Positions 45,482 through 54,804 of a stretch of DNA of 64,000 nt are shown here, one piece after another. Under the pieces are notes generated by a model. It saw only the letters and a program-made list of their open reading frames with translations. It ran no database searches and was not told the origin of the DNA. Source of the stretch: Chloroflexota bacterium (lineage in GTDB: Bacteria; Chloroflexota; Anaerolineae; B4-G1); NCBI GenBank assembly GCA_024232355.1, contig JAAEPW010000906.1, forward strand, positions 1 through 64,000, given 5' to 3'. How positions within the stretch are numbered: position 1 is the stretch's first letter; every line of letters starts with the position of its first letter. The position numbers and the translations under genes were made by a program.

Positions 45482-46864
45482 ATGCCCAAACAGCGCGTGA
45501 GAATTCTCCTGCTAGTCTTTTCTGTTTTGTTGCTAGCTTGCAATGCAACTGAACTATCGCCGACTGTTCTTTCTGACGAAAGCGCGGTAGAGACCCGCGT
45601 GGCGCAGGACGTAGCCGCCACCGTCGCTGCGTTGCCCACCGACACAGTCCCGGCCGCACAGCCGACGTTCACACCCAAAGCTCCATCCACCGATACTCCC
45701 TTACCTCCTTCACCTACCGATGCACCCACAAAGGTTCCCCCGACGCCTGTGCCAATCTCTGACGCCTACGTCGTTAAAGAGGAACGATTGATCGGCACCT
45801 ACACCGTTCAGTTGTGGCGCAACACTGCCGATGATGCCTGGGGCTATGATAACATTGTCACTATCTCGGCTGACGATCAAATACTGGCGCAGATCGAAAT
45901 GGTTTGGGGATTCGGGGCGCTCACCGGAGACGATATCACCGGTGAAGGCAATCCCGACGTGATTATCGAGACATTCACCGGTGGGGCGCACTGTTGCTTT
46001 TCCACCATTGTCTACGACCTTGGCTCCACGTTGACTCAAGTGCTCAAAACCCGCGAGTCGAACTGTGGTGGGGGGTTTGAGGATCTGGATGGTGACGCGA
46101 TCCTCGAGTTTGTCACCTGTGATGATCTGTTTGCTTACGTTTATTGTCCCTATGCGGCTTCACCGACGGTGCAGGCTGTTCTGCAATACGATCCGGCCCA
46201 GGGGTATGTCCCGGTCAGCTCGTCTTTTCCGCACCTGTATACGGAAGCGATTGCCCAACATACTGAGATGGCTCGGAATGCTGTGCCGGAGGAACTAGGT
46301 GAGTGGGATCAGACGACAAAATGTGCGGTTCTGCCATTGATCCTGGACTATTTGTATTCTGGTCAAACCGATCAAGCCTGGACAAAGCTCAACGAACTGT
46401 ATCACCATTCTGACACCTTGTTGTTCTGGGCAGAGGTTATGCAAGCTGCGTCCGCGAGTTCTCTCTACACCACCGTTGGCTCGTCGCCCGATGTGCCACT
46501 GCCATCTTATTACATGCTGCAAATGCTCACCAACTGCGGCCCTGATTGGCGATACGTCGGGCTGCTGGAGGAGGGAGCACCGGATTGTGATCCGGACACG
46601 TTGCGTCGGGACATCTACTGGCTCGAGCCTCGCCTGCGCGAGATCGATCTGGTGAAACAGGGCGAGAGGCTGGAACTAGTCCCAGAGGGCTGCACGACCA
46701 ATTGTCGTCTGGACGTGATCCGCTATTCCGACGAGGCGCGGGTCGGCTCGATCCGCCTAGATACATCGATGGGTTTCCCCGGCGAGGTGTACCGCGCAAA
46801 CGGCGTCGAGAGCGCCCGCTGGCGTCTGCGCGGCGATCTGACCTGGGAACAGGTATTGCACTGA
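45482..46864 (+). CDS. Exported lipoprotein with FG-GAP-like region, 460 aa
   Basis: I prefer ATG 45482, eight bases after AAGGAG, over the GTG at 45473. The lipobox is LLAC, followed by a Pro/Thr-rich linker (to about residue 95) typical of this genome. The body has EGNPDVIIETFTGGAHCCFS and GGGFEDLDGDAILEFVTCDD, which look like calcium-binding FG-GAP or VCBS-type loops, with several Cys pairs. It is probably a surface protein without a catalytic role. Family not firmly assigned. Confidence 0.65.
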   Translation: MPKQRVRILLLVFSVLLLACNATELSPTVLSDESAVETRVAQDVAATVAALPTDTVPAAQPTFTPKAPSTDTPLPPSPTDAPTKVPPTPVPISDAYVVKEERLIGTYTVQLWRNTADDAWGYDNIVTISADDQILAQIEMVWGFGALTGDDITGEGNPDVIIETFTGGAHCCFSTIVYDLGSTLTQVLKTRESNCGGGFEDLDGDAILEFVTCDDLFAYVYCPYAASPTVQAVLQYDPAQGYVPVSSSFPHLYTEAIAQHTEMARNAVPEELGEWDQTTKCAVLPLILDYLYSGQTDQAWTKLNELYHHSDTLLFWAEVMQAASASSLYTTVGSSPDVPLPSYYMLQMLTNCGPDWRYVGLLEEGAPDCDPDTLRRDIYWLEPRLREIDLVKQGERLELVPEGCTTNCRLDVIRYSDEARVGSIRLDTSMGFPGEVYRANGVESARWRLRGDLTWEQVLH

Positions 46865-47077
46865 TGGTCGATTGCCCGGATTGCTCATAAGGGATCTCTG
46901 ACTCCGCTCTTTTCAGTGTTTCGTTAGCTGCACGGCACGTCCGCTGTATCTCACTTTTTAACTTGCACGACGAGACAGGATGGGGTACAATCTTGCTATG
47001 TATTGAGCAAGACCAAACGAGCAGTCAAGACCAACAGTACTGCTGTGCAAGCAAATTTTTCTGAGGAGACCAAGATT

Positions 47078-47323
47078 ATGGTGGCTACAGATCTGCTGGA
47101 AATTCTGCGCTGTCCTTATTGCGTTAGTGGCGAGACTCGCAAGCCCGGCGATGACCCGGGTCAATTAGCGTTGATCAACGACTGCTGGCTCGTGTGCCAG
47201 GAATCTGATTGTGACCGCAAGTACCCCATTCGCGATGACATCCCGGTGATGCTCATCGAAGAGGGTGACAAGTGGATTGGCGTAAAAGTTGACGACCTGT
47301 CGGTCCCCCCATCGGCGGAATAG
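47078..47323 (+). CDS. Trm112-like zinc-binding protein
   Basis: Start at ATG 47078 (MVATDLLEILRCPYCVSGET), with GAGGAG nine bases before it; an upstream in-frame start lacks support. The protein has the Trm112 pattern: CPYC, then CWLVCQESDCDRKYPIRDDI, ending in PVMLIEEGD. Such short proteins bind one Zn and often stabilise methyltransferases or accompany sugar-modifying enzymes. At 81 residues the length fits. It is followed by a small membrane protein. Confidence 0.78.
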   Translation: MVATDLLEILRCPYCVSGETRKPGDDPGQLALINDCWLVCQESDCDRKYPIRDDIPVMLIEEGDKWIGVKVDDLSVPPSAE

Positions 47324-47326
47324 CTT

Positions 47327-47572
47327 GTGCTCCAGTGGCAAGTGATTCTGCTGGCAGCGCTGGGTATGCTGTTGTTGGTGGTTGGGTTGGTGATCTTGAT
47401 CCTGCCCGATTCTTACGAAGGCCCCGAAGTCATCCATCTTGACGAGCAGCACGCCGTCCGTGCTCTTGATGCCCTGGCTGGTTTTTTGTTGATCCTGGGG
47501 TGTGCCGTGGCCTGGAGCGCCGGTGGTTTGTGGCAGCGCCGGATGTATAAAAATAAAGACCGGATTCTGTGA
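47327..47572 (+). CDS. Small membrane protein, 81 aa
   Basis: Two membrane helices, VILLAALGMLLLVVGLVILI and ALAGFLLILGCAVAWSAGGL, with an acidic loop between them (PDSYEGPEVIHLDEQ) and a basic tail. The start is GTG with a weak GGCGGA upstream, three bases after the Trm112 stop. No family recognised. It is part of a tight run: Trm112-like, this protein, DUF123 nuclease-fold and HEAT-repeat proteins, probably co-transcribed. Confidence 0.55.
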   Translation: MLQWQVILLAALGMLLLVVGLVILILPDSYEGPEVIHLDEQHAVRALDALAGFLLILGCAVAWSAGGLWQRRMYKNKDRIL

Positions 47573-48022
47573 GTGGCGCGTATGTTTCCCAAGCAGCCGG
47601 GGACCTATGTGTTGATTCTCAAGTTGCCAGAGGATACTGCTGTTGACGTCGGACGATTGGGACGCTTCCGATTTCCGAGCGGTTGGTATGCTTATGCCGG
47701 CAGCGCTCGCGGACCAGGTGGGTTGGCATCTCGAATTTCTCGACACCTGCGTACCTCCAAACCCCTACACTGGCACATAGACCATTTGCGAGCCGTTGCC
47801 CGACCGGTCGAAATTTGGTATGCGACTGGAACTCGAAAACGCGAGTGCGTCTGGGCCCAGGCGCTGGCCGACAGCCCTGATGCTTCCATTCTTGTCTCTC
47901 ATTTTGGTGCTTCCGATTGTGGATGTTTGGCACATCTGATCCATTTTACCATACCACCAGATGCGGCAGCTTTTGTTCGTACTGTAGATGAACCTGTGGT
48001 GCAGGAGAAACTGAATGTCTGA
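47573..48022 (+). CDS. DUF123 (GIY-YIG-like) protein
   Basis: A 149-residue protein with the DUF123 signature: QPGTYVLILKL, then WYAYAGSARGPGGLASRISR, and PLHWHIDHLRAVA. This domain also occurs fused to endonuclease III in other organisms and resembles GIY-YIG nucleases. Later Cys (SDCGCLAHLIHF) may bind metal. A DNA-related role is likely but not shown. The start at GTG 47573 abuts the previous stop; ATG 47582 is possible. It overlaps the HEAT-repeat gene by eight bases. Confidence 0.8.
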   Translation: MARMFPKQPGTYVLILKLPEDTAVDVGRLGRFRFPSGWYAYAGSARGPGGLASRISRHLRTSKPLHWHIDHLRAVARPVEIWYATGTRKRECVWAQALADSPDASILVSHFGASDCGCLAHLIHFTIPPDAAAFVRTVDEPVVQEKLNV

Positions 48023-48593
48023 TACATTCAAAACATTTCTGGACAGTGTGGTTGCTGGCGACGATATCCGCAGCGAACAAGCCGCCATGATCCTGGGCCG
48101 CGAGGGCGACGCAGTACTGTCCCCGCTGCGTGACTTGCTGTCCGACACCAATCCCGACCGTCGCTGGTGGGCCACTCGTGCTATAGCCGCTATCGGCACC
48201 CATGCCGCGTGTGAGCAACTCGTCATGGCCCTGACCGATCCCGATCCTGATGTACGCGCTTGTGCCGTGCAGGGTTTGGGCGATCTACAAGCTGAACAAG
48301 CCGTGGCGGGCCTGGTACGCTGTCTGGCTGATCCCATTCCTCTCGTCTCTCGCATCGCTGCCGACAGCCTGGCTCGCATCGGCTTACCCGCTGTACCATC
48401 TCTCATCACTGCCTTGCAAGACTCCGAGACTCCTGTCCGAGCCGGTGCCGCCCGTGCCTTGAGTATCATCCAGCCCGAGGACGCTGTCCCCGCTTTGTGT
48501 GCCGCTCTCGATGATCCTAGCGCCATTGTCACCCACTATGCAGAAATAGCGTTGGAACGAATGGGCGTGGGGCTGATCCTCTTCCATCCCTGA
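48015..48593 (+). CDS. HEAT-repeat protein, 192 aa
   Basis: A helical repeat protein with five or so HEAT/PBS-lyase-like units, for example DRRWWATRAIAAIGTHAACE, DPDVRACAVQGLGDLQAEQA and PLVSRIAADSLARIGLPAVP. HEAT repeats form a solenoid that binds proteins; PBS-lyase-like repeats occur in many non-photosynthetic bacteria. The partner is unknown. Its start overlaps the DUF123 gene, indicating co-translation. It has no enzyme motif. Confidence 0.78.
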   Translation: MSDTFKTFLDSVVAGDDIRSEQAAMILGREGDAVLSPLRDLLSDTNPDRRWWATRAIAAIGTHAACEQLVMALTDPDPDVRACAVQGLGDLQAEQAVAGLVRCLADPIPLVSRIAADSLARIGLPAVPSLITALQDSETPVRAGAARALSIIQPEDAVPALCAALDDPSAIVTHYAEIALERMGVGLILFHP

Positions 48594-48719
48594 AAAATCA
48601 GGCAAAAATTCCGAAACATAATCGCCACAATTACGTAGTATAGGTTAGTGGGAGCAAATATTTGCTTTTAGTAGGTTGTCGGTGTACAATCACATTAAAC
48701 ACCAGGTAAGGAGGAAACG

Positions 48720-49361
48720 ATGAGCGAGTTTGTTGGGCTAAGTACTCTTAACTGTATCTATTTTTTTCTATTTGCTCTAGGGGTAGGATATGCCATTATC
48801 ACCGCGGTGATGGGGGGACTTTCTCACGTTGACTTGCCAGGTGTAGATATTGACCTCCCCGGCATTGACCTTCACCCTGGTGAGCCAGACATTCATTTTG
48901 AACTTCCCTTTGCCCACGACATCACTCACGATGTGGAGCACCCCGATGTAGGGCTATCGCCATTAAGCCCGATTACTATTGCCACGTTCATCACCACATT
49001 TGGCGGGGTCGGAATGATCGTAAATAGCCTGACTACCTTTGTTCCTGCCGTGGGATTGCTGATTTCTACCACAAGCGGGCTGGTGCTTTCGGGCACGATG
49101 TACCTGATTTATGCTCGAGTACTGATGGCGGTTCAAGGTTCCAGTGAAATAAGGATGGGGGATTTGACAGGTCTCACGGCCGAGGTGATCGCTCCTATTC
49201 CAGAGGGTAACGTGGGTGAAGTTGTGCTCATAGTCCGAGGAGCGCGGGCGAGGAGTACGGCCCGCGCTGCTGACGGGCAAGCCATTCCTCGTGGCGCAAT
49301 GGTAGAGATTGTCGAGGAGGCAGGTAATGTAGTGATTGTGCGGACAAAACAATACACGTAA
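48720..49361 (+). CDS. NfeD-like membrane protein paired with flotillin
   Basis: A 213-residue membrane protein with an N-terminal helix (FFLFALGVGYAIITAVMGGL), a periplasmic or loop region rich in Asp, Pro and His (LPGVDIDLPGIDLHPGEPDI), two further helices, and a C-terminal OB-fold-like domain (about 145-210) with RMGDLTGLTAEVIAPIPEG, as in NfeD proteins. NfeD partners with flotillin-type proteins; the flotillin gene follows 70 bases downstream. The strong AAGGAGGAA precedes the ATG. Together they probably organise membrane domains. Confidence 0.78.
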   Translation: MSEFVGLSTLNCIYFFLFALGVGYAIITAVMGGLSHVDLPGVDIDLPGIDLHPGEPDIHFELPFAHDITHDVEHPDVGLSPLSPITIATFITTFGGVGMIVNSLTTFVPAVGLLISTTSGLVLSGTMYLIYARVLMAVQGSSEIRMGDLTGLTAEVIAPIPEGNVGEVVLIVRGARARSTARAADGQAIPRGAMVEIVEEAGNVVIVRTKQYT

Positions 49362-49431
49362 CCTTCAAGATCAATAAACCAGTGTTCTCGAAAAAACAGT
49401 TTTTTGCCAAACAAATAAAGGAGAATAAACA

Positions 49432-50898
49432 ATGCCAGGGTTAGAAAATATCGGTATGGCCATTATCGCCGTCGCAGGTATCTTGTTCGTATTTTTCGTG
49501 GTGCTTGGCTATCTCGCATCCCGTTACAAGAAGGTGGGTCCCAACCAAGCGTTGGTGATCTCGGGGCGACAGCACACTATTGTCAATCCGGTTACGCGTA
49601 AGAAAGAAAAGGTCGGCTTTCACATCGTCAGGGGTGGTGGCGCGATCATTTGGCCGGTCGTCGAGCGAGTGGACGTATTGTCGCTAGAGATCATGACGAT
49701 TGACGTGGAAACACCTGAAGTCTACACCGAAAAGGGCGTGCCGGTAACGGTAGATGGTGTGGCACAGGTCAAAGTCAAGGGCGACGCAGTCTCTATCCGC
49801 ACCGCCGCTGAACAATTCCTTTCCAAGAACGCCGCCGAGGTCAGAAACGTCGCGCACGAGACGTTGGCCGGTCACCTGCGAGCCATCCTCGGCACGATGA
49901 CGGTGGAGGAAATCTACAAAGACCGGGATGCCTTTGCCCAACGGGTGCAAGAGGTCTCGGCAGTGGATATGGCCAACATGGGGCTGGACATTGTATCCTT
50001 TACCATCAAGAACATCCGCGATGACCAAGGCTACCTGGACGCGCTAGGACAGGCCCGTACCGCCGAGGTCAAGCGAGACGCCGCCATCGGCCAGGCGCTG
50101 GCAGCGCGAGACGCCACCATAAAGTCTGCCGAGGCACGGCAAGAAGGGGAGACGGCCAAGTACCAGGCCGAAACAAAGATTGCCTCGTCGGAGAAGGACT
50201 ATTCGGTGCAAAAGGCGGCCTACCAAACAGAAATAAACATAAAGAAGGCCGAGGCCGAGTTGGCTTATACCATCCAGCAGAACATTGAGAACCAAACGGT
50301 CAAGGCCGAGGCCGTCCAGATTGACGTCGTTGAAAAGGAAAAGCAGATCGAAGTGCAGCAGCAGGAAGCACTACGTAGGGAGAAGGAACTAGAGGCAACG
50401 GTACGCAAGCCCGCCGAAGCGGAACAATATCGCATCGAGACGTTGGCGAATGCCGAGAAATTCCGCAACGAGACGGAGGCCGCCGGCCAGGCAACGGCGA
50501 CCCGTACTCTGGGTGAGGCGGATGGTGACGCTATTAGGGCGAAAGGTATGGCCGAGGCGGAGGTGCTCCGGGCAAAGGGCATCGCCGAGGCGCAGGCGAT
50601 GGAACAAAAGGCCGAAGCGTGGCAGCAGTACAACCAGGCGGCTATCATCCAGCAGCTCATTGAGAGCCTGCCCCAAGTGGCGGCAGCTATTTCGGAGCCG
50701 CTCTCGCGCACAGAGCGCATCGTGGTCATCAACAGTGGCGGCGACAGTGCCGGGGCTTCCAAAGTTACAGCAGACATCACCAACATCATCGCCCAGGTGC
50801 CAGAGACGGTCAAAGCGTTGACCGGTGTGGATGTGATTGATGCGATCAAGAATCTGCCGGCGATGAAAGGAACGAGCGAGGAAGAAGCACAAGCATAA
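49432..50898 (+). CDS. floT: Flotillin-like SPFH-domain protein
   Basis: A 488-residue membrane-scaffold protein. An N-terminal hydrophobic hairpin (GMAIIAVAGILFVFFVVLGY) anchors it; the SPFH domain spans about residues 30-215 (PNQALVISGRQHTIVNPVTR, VPVTVDGVAQVKVKGDA); a long Ala/Glu-rich coiled coil (about 215-390) drives oligomerisation; a C-terminal helix follows. AAAGGAG precedes the ATG. It is paired with an NfeD-like gene as in Bacillus. A bidirectional terminator lies after its stop. Confidence 0.88.
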   Translation: MPGLENIGMAIIAVAGILFVFFVVLGYLASRYKKVGPNQALVISGRQHTIVNPVTRKKEKVGFHIVRGGGAIIWPVVERVDVLSLEIMTIDVETPEVYTEKGVPVTVDGVAQVKVKGDAVSIRTAAEQFLSKNAAEVRNVAHETLAGHLRAILGTMTVEEIYKDRDAFAQRVQEVSAVDMANMGLDIVSFTIKNIRDDQGYLDALGQARTAEVKRDAAIGQALAARDATIKSAEARQEGETAKYQAETKIASSEKDYSVQKAAYQTEINIKKAEAELAYTIQQNIENQTVKAEAVQIDVVEKEKQIEVQQQEALRREKELEATVRKPAEAEQYRIETLANAEKFRNETEAAGQATATRTLGEADGDAIRAKGMAEAEVLRAKGIAEAQAMEQKAEAWQQYNQAAIIQQLIESLPQVAAAISEPLSRTERIVVINSGGDSAGASKVTADITNIIAQVPETVKALTGVDVIDAIKNLPAMKGTSEEEAQA

Positions 50899-50919
50899 CT
50901 TGCAAAGCGCGCAAAGCGT

Positions 50920-50968
50920 AAACGTGAAACGTGATGGCTCGTACCGTTACGTTTCACGTTTTATTTTT
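50920..50968. terminator. Bidirectional terminator between flotillin and ROK gene
   Basis: AAACGTGAAACGT (50920-50932) pairs perfectly with ACGTTTCACGTTT (50949-50961). On the plus strand TTATTTTTC follows; on the minus strand the stem is followed by TACGC. The stem overlaps the stop of the convergent ROK gene. Confidence 0.75.
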
Positions 50969-51938
50969 CATGTCTCATCTGTGTCAGTGCCACTGCTACT
51001 GCGCCTAGTACGCCCGCGTCATCGCCCAATTCCGCCCTCACGATCCGTACCGCCTGAGCCGACGTCGGAAACGCGTGGCGGTTAATGGCACGCCGGACCG
51101 GCCCAAAGAGCATTTCTTCAATGTGGGTCACCCCACCGCCGATGACAATGAGTTGTGGGTTGAACAAGTTGACTAGGGTAGCTATCCCAATGCCCAGATA
51201 ATTCATCGCTTCGGTCAGAATGTGTTTTGCTTCTGCATCTCCCTGGTTGGCCGCTTTGGCAACCAGCTTGGCGGTGATGCGCTCCGGATTGCCTCCTGCT
51301 AGGTCGACCATCAGCGTTGGCACGCCACGGGCCACGCGCTCGCGAGCTTTGCGCGCGATGGACGTGCCGGAAGAGAGTGTTTCCAAACACCCTCGATTTC
51401 CGCAGCCACAAAGCGGTCCGTGAGGAACGATCGTGATGTGACCGATTTCGCCCGCTATCCCACAGATACCATAGTAGGGTTTTCCGTCGAGGATTATCCC
51501 GCCGCCAATACCGGTGCTGACGGTGACATAGATCATGTGTTTCGTTCCTCACCCAGCACCAAAGCGATGCTCACCTAGTGCTGCTGCGTTGGCGTCGTTA
51601 TCCATAAAAGTTGTGATGCCTAATTCCGTTTCAATCAGTTGCTTGAGAGAAACGCGATCCCATCCCGGAAAATTGGGCAGAGTCACCAATACGCCCGCCT
51701 CGACGTTTACAGGACCGGGAGCGCCGAGCCCCACGGCCGTTATCTCGGTTGTCTCCACCCCTGCCAGAGCCATCACCCGGCGAGCGGCGTTCAGCATACG
51801 ATCGATGACCGCTTCCAGGCCCTCGGCCGCGCGGGTCTCGCGGTAATCGTGAGCGATGATGTCCCCTGTGCTATTGGCCAGAGCCGTGCTAATTTTAGTG
51901 CCGCCCAAGTCGATGCCAATGATGAGTTGCTCAGACAC
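50961..51938 (-). pseudogene. ROK-family sugar kinase interrupted by TGA
   Basis: A single minus-strand frame from GTG 51938 (after GGAGGT) encodes a glucokinase-like ROK protein: the ATP-binding LIIGIDLGGTKISTALANST at the start, FMDNDANAAALGEHRFGAG, then TGA at 51549-51551, then GTKHMIYVTVSTGIGGG and the zinc motif CGCGNRGCLETL. Intact relatives have Arg at the TGA position (GAGRG), so a CGA to TGA transition explains the stop. The part after the TGA has no credible own start. The enzyme would phosphorylate a hexose with ATP. It may be a true pseudogene or a base error. Confidence 0.75.
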
Positions 51939-52081
51939 TGGTGTACCTCCACACATCTTGTTGCTTTACGTGCTTTGTATATTATAGAGCTTTTGCTATG
52001 TCAAGCCAACTTGACGTTTGAACACAAATATGCTATATTTATGCTGTAGGACGCAGTGAGTTCAGGTAGCGATGTTCATCC

Positions 52082-52110
52082 CACCCGGGCTTATGAAGCC
52101 AGGGTGTTTT
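52082..52110 (+). terminator. Hairpin with T run upstream of the cold-shock gene
   Basis: CACCCGGGCTT (52082-52092) pairs with AAGCCAGGGTG (52096-52106) with one mismatch, followed by TTTT. It lies about 65 bases before the cold-shock start. It might be a leader terminator or part of a structured 5-prime leader that responds to cold; sequence alone does not decide. Confidence 0.45.
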
Positions 52111-52172
52111 GTGTATATGCCTCCTCTGGAACCATGCTAACCTACGTAATATAACAAAAAGGAGTCAATAAA

Positions 52173-52382
52173 GTGGAAAAAGAACAAGGGATGGTCAAGT
52201 GGTTTAGCAACCAAAAAGGTTACGGATTCATTACGCGTGATGCTGGTGGGGACGTGTTTGTCCATCATTCAGCCATCATGAGTGATGGATTCCGGACGCT
52301 CGATGAGAATCAACGAGTTGAATTCACCGTCGAGCAAGGCACCAAAGGTTTGCAAGCCACTAACGTCACCAAATTAGACTAA
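52173..52382 (+). CDS. Cold-shock protein (CspA family)
   Basis: A 69-residue OB-fold nucleic acid chaperone. RNP1 is KGYGFITRD and RNP2 is DVFVHHSAI, the two aromatic-rich motifs that bind single-stranded RNA or DNA. It begins [20 protein letters not shown]. The start is GTG with AAAAAGGAG upstream. It stands alone, with a hairpin upstream and a strong bidirectional terminator about 150 bases downstream. It probably loosens RNA structure, possibly more strongly in the cold. Confidence 0.92.
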   Translation: MEKEQGMVKWFSNQKGYGFITRDAGGDVFVHHSAIMSDGFRTLDENQRVEFTVEQGTKGLQATNVTKLD

Positions 52383-52525
52383 ATGCAGGGTGTCCAAAGT
52401 GGCCGTGACTACAAAGTAGCCCCGGCTACAATCTAGAGGAGGTAGTGAGCGTAAAAGTTGCACGTTAGAAACTAGAGTTATAGTGTAACCGGAGCGCGTT
52501 AGAAGAGTTGTTTTCAACTAATAGT

Positions 52526-52559
52526 ACCGTCGCTGGTATATACCAGCGACGGTCTTTTT
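52526..52559. terminator. Bidirectional terminator after the cold-shock gene
   Basis: ACCGTCGCTGGTA (52526-52538) pairs perfectly with TACCAGCGACGGT (52541-52553); CTTTTTA follows on the plus strand. It lies between the plus-strand cold-shock gene and the convergent chelatase gene and may serve both. Confidence 0.9.
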
Positions 52560-52572
52560 ATTCCCTGGTTTT

Positions 52573-54635
52573 TCAGAACGTTTGCTCCGCCAGTTCATCC
52601 CGTACTGTCTGCAACAATATCTCGGCCTTTAACTCGGCCAGCGTATAGCAGGGAGCTTCCAAGTGATCGGCCAAGGATTGTGCCAATCCCTGGTCAAAGG
52701 CCTCGTGTTCCATGTTGATCACCAACGAACGAATGTGGGCCTGGGGGAACGTTTCTGCGATACGATAGGCTTCTTCCTGGGGAGGGAGATTCATCATCGA
52801 GACGTTGCCTGCGCCATCGGTGAGCAACACCATCAATGGCATCAAGTCGGGGTGCTGACGTAATTCTTTGATGATGACCTCGTGAGCAGTCTGCAACCCA
52901 GCAGAAAGAGGAGTCTTGCCACCCACGGGGATATCAACCAACGCTCGCCGCGCCAACTCGACGCTGTTGGTAGGTGGGAGCACGACGCGGGCATTATTTT
53001 TCTGAAAAACGACCAACCCCACCCGGTCACGCTGTTGGTATGCATCCGTCAGCAGCGACATCACGGCCCCCTTTGTCGCGTGCATACGCTCGGCCACGGC
53101 CATAGACCAGGACGCATCTACGACGAAAAGCACCAAGTTGGCCGCGCGGCGCACGCGTACTTTGCGCCGATAGTCGCTGGAACGCAGTGCCAAGGCTGGA
53201 CCATCGTCACGCCGGCGCTCTTCCTGAAAAGGCGCAGCAGCACGAAGTGTGGCGTCAAAGGCCAGGTCGGTGGGATCGCCGGGAGAAGGACGAGACTGGA
53301 TGTAGCGCCCGCGTTTGCGGTCGGTGCGGGTCTGGCTGCGACGGCCACCACTGGAACGGGTCAACCGGTCGAGGGGCGTATCCAGCCGGCGCGGTGCAAA
53401 TGTTTCACCGACGGCGGCTTCCTCACCGTAATCCCACCAAGCACCCTCAGAGGGCCACTGGGGAATGGTCTGTAGTACCGGTTCCCGCGCTACCTCAGTT
53501 TGTTCGGATGGCTCCTCGTCACCTATTTCTCCCGAGTGGCTTTTTTTTTACCCGTCATTTCGACAGGGGCGTCGTTCTCTTCCTCACTGTCATCCTCGAC
53601 CGGGTTTTGGGCGCGGGCCTCGGTCAGTCGGTCCGAAAGGTCGCCCATTGTAACTTCTGCCTCTTGGAGCGGATGACGTTTTAACCGATGCGGTAGCGCC
53701 AGTTCGGCAGCCAGCAAAATATCGTGGTCACCCAGGTGGGTACGTCCTTCGTAGGCGGCGTGAGCGCGGGCAGCTTTGAGTACTACCAGATCGGCACGGT
53801 GACCATCCACTCCCAACTCACTCATCATTGTCGCGATGGTCGCCAGGTCCGACTGGGTGTACTTGACCTTGGGCAGGAGAAGGCGGGCCTGAGCGATTTC
53901 CTCTGACAGGTCCTGTTCTTTGCTGTCCCACTTGGTACCGAAATCATCAGGATCGGCCTCATAGGCCAGGTTCCACTCCATAATGGCCATTCGGGCAGCC
54001 GGGTCGCGGATGCCCTGGATGTCTACACAGAGGGCAAAGCGGTCGAGTAATTGGGGACGCAGGTCTCCTTCCTCCGGGTTCATCGTGCCCACGAGGATAA
54101 AGCGAGCGGGATGGCTAAAAGAGATGCCCTCCCGTTCCACAACGTTGATCCCCATTGCTGCTGCATCGAGCAGCAGATCCACGACGTGATCGTCCAGCAG
54201 GTTGACCTCGTCCACGTAAAGAACACCCCGGTTGGCCGCGGCGAGCACTCCTGGGTCAAAGTGCCGCTCTCCCTTTTGGATAGCGCGTTCGATATCCAAC
54301 GTGCCCACGACGCGGTCTTCGGTTGCGCTGACGGGCAGATCTACGAAACAAGTGCGCCGCTGATCCCGCGGCAACTCTTCGCCTGTTCCGTTTCGTTCCA
54401 GGCACTCGGTGCACCACGACGCCGGTTGGTCGGGATCACAACCGAAAGAGCAATCGGCGACCACCTCAATCTCGGGCAGCAGCGCGGCCAACGCACGGGC
54501 GGCAGTCGATTTTGCCGTGCCACGCTCGCCTCGAATGAGCACACCCCCGATCTGAGGATGGATCGCATTGAGTATCAGTGCGCGCTTCATACGATTTTGT
54601 CCTACAATAGCAGTGAATGGGTAAATAGTTGGCAT
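52573..54635 (-). CDS. chlD: ChlD-type chelatase subunit made by -1 frameshifting (AAA+ plus VWA)
   Basis: The full product (about 687 residues) would join the AAA+ domain encoded at 54635-53550 to an acidic Pro-rich linker (GDEEPSEQTEVAREP) and a C-terminal VWA domain with the MIDAS motif DASWS, Thr in GGKTPL and Asp in LLTDGAGN. The two parts lie in frames that differ by exactly one step back, meeting at a run of nine A. The VWA part has no ribosome binding site or credible start of its own (only a TTG at 53364). A -1 slip after three AAA codons gives KKKSHSGEIGDEEPS, an open frame. Such frameshifting is known for chlD genes of the cobalt chelatase, where it lets one gene make both the medium and small subunits. 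CobN or ChlH is not in the window. Confidence 0.75.
53523..54635 (-). CDS. chlI: ChlI-type small chelatase subunit (AAA+), unshifted product
   Basis: The unshifted product is 370 residues: AAA+ ATPase of the Mg/Co chelatase I type. Walker A is IRGERGTAKSTAAR (about residue 37), Walker B is GVLYVDEVNLLDD, and the family insert has Cys residues (ADCSFGCDPDQPASWCTECL). It ends eight codons after the A run, at KKKATREK. Chelatase I and D subunits form a ring that drives insertion of Mg or Co into a tetrapyrrole with ATP. In organisms lacking bacteriochlorophyll it usually serves cobalamin synthesis. Confidence 0.85.
   Translation of the reverse strand: MPTIYPFTAIVGQNRMKRALILNAIHPQIGGVLIRGERGTAKSTAARALAALLPEIEVVADCSFGCDPDQPASWCTECLERNGTGEELPRDQRRTCFVDLPVSATEDRVVGTLDIERAIQKGERHFDPGVLAAANRGVLYVDEVNLLDDHVVDLLLDAAAMGINVVEREGISFSHPARFILVGTMNPEEGDLRPQLLDRFALCVDIQGIRDPAARMAIMEWNLAYEADPDDFGTKWDSKEQDLSEEIAQARLLLPKVKYTQSDLATIATMMSELGVDGHRADLVVLKAARAHAAYEGRTHLGDHDILLAAELALPHRLKRHPLQEAEVTMGDLSDRLTEARAQNPVEDDSEEENDAPVEMTGKKKATREK
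53541..53549 (-). promoter_or_regulatory. A9 slippery site for -1 frameshifting
   Basis: Nine consecutive T on the plus strand are nine A on the coding strand, in the frame GGT AAA AAA AAA GCC. They contain A AAA AAA, a classic slippery heptamer. A -1 slip joins the AAA+ and VWA reading frames. The same run is also where a sequence miscall of one base would look like this. Confidence 0.65.
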
Positions 54636-54804
54636 GTTATTTTTTCACCTCGTATCCCATTATACCGCAATCGCGGAGGAAAACAACGCACGATGCATTC
54701 GTGCTTTCGATCCGTTGGGAAATCCTGAATGGGGCATTTGCCCCCTCGCACCGCTTGGAGTATACTACTTACTAACGAGCATTGTACAGAAAGGGATGTG
54801 ATAA

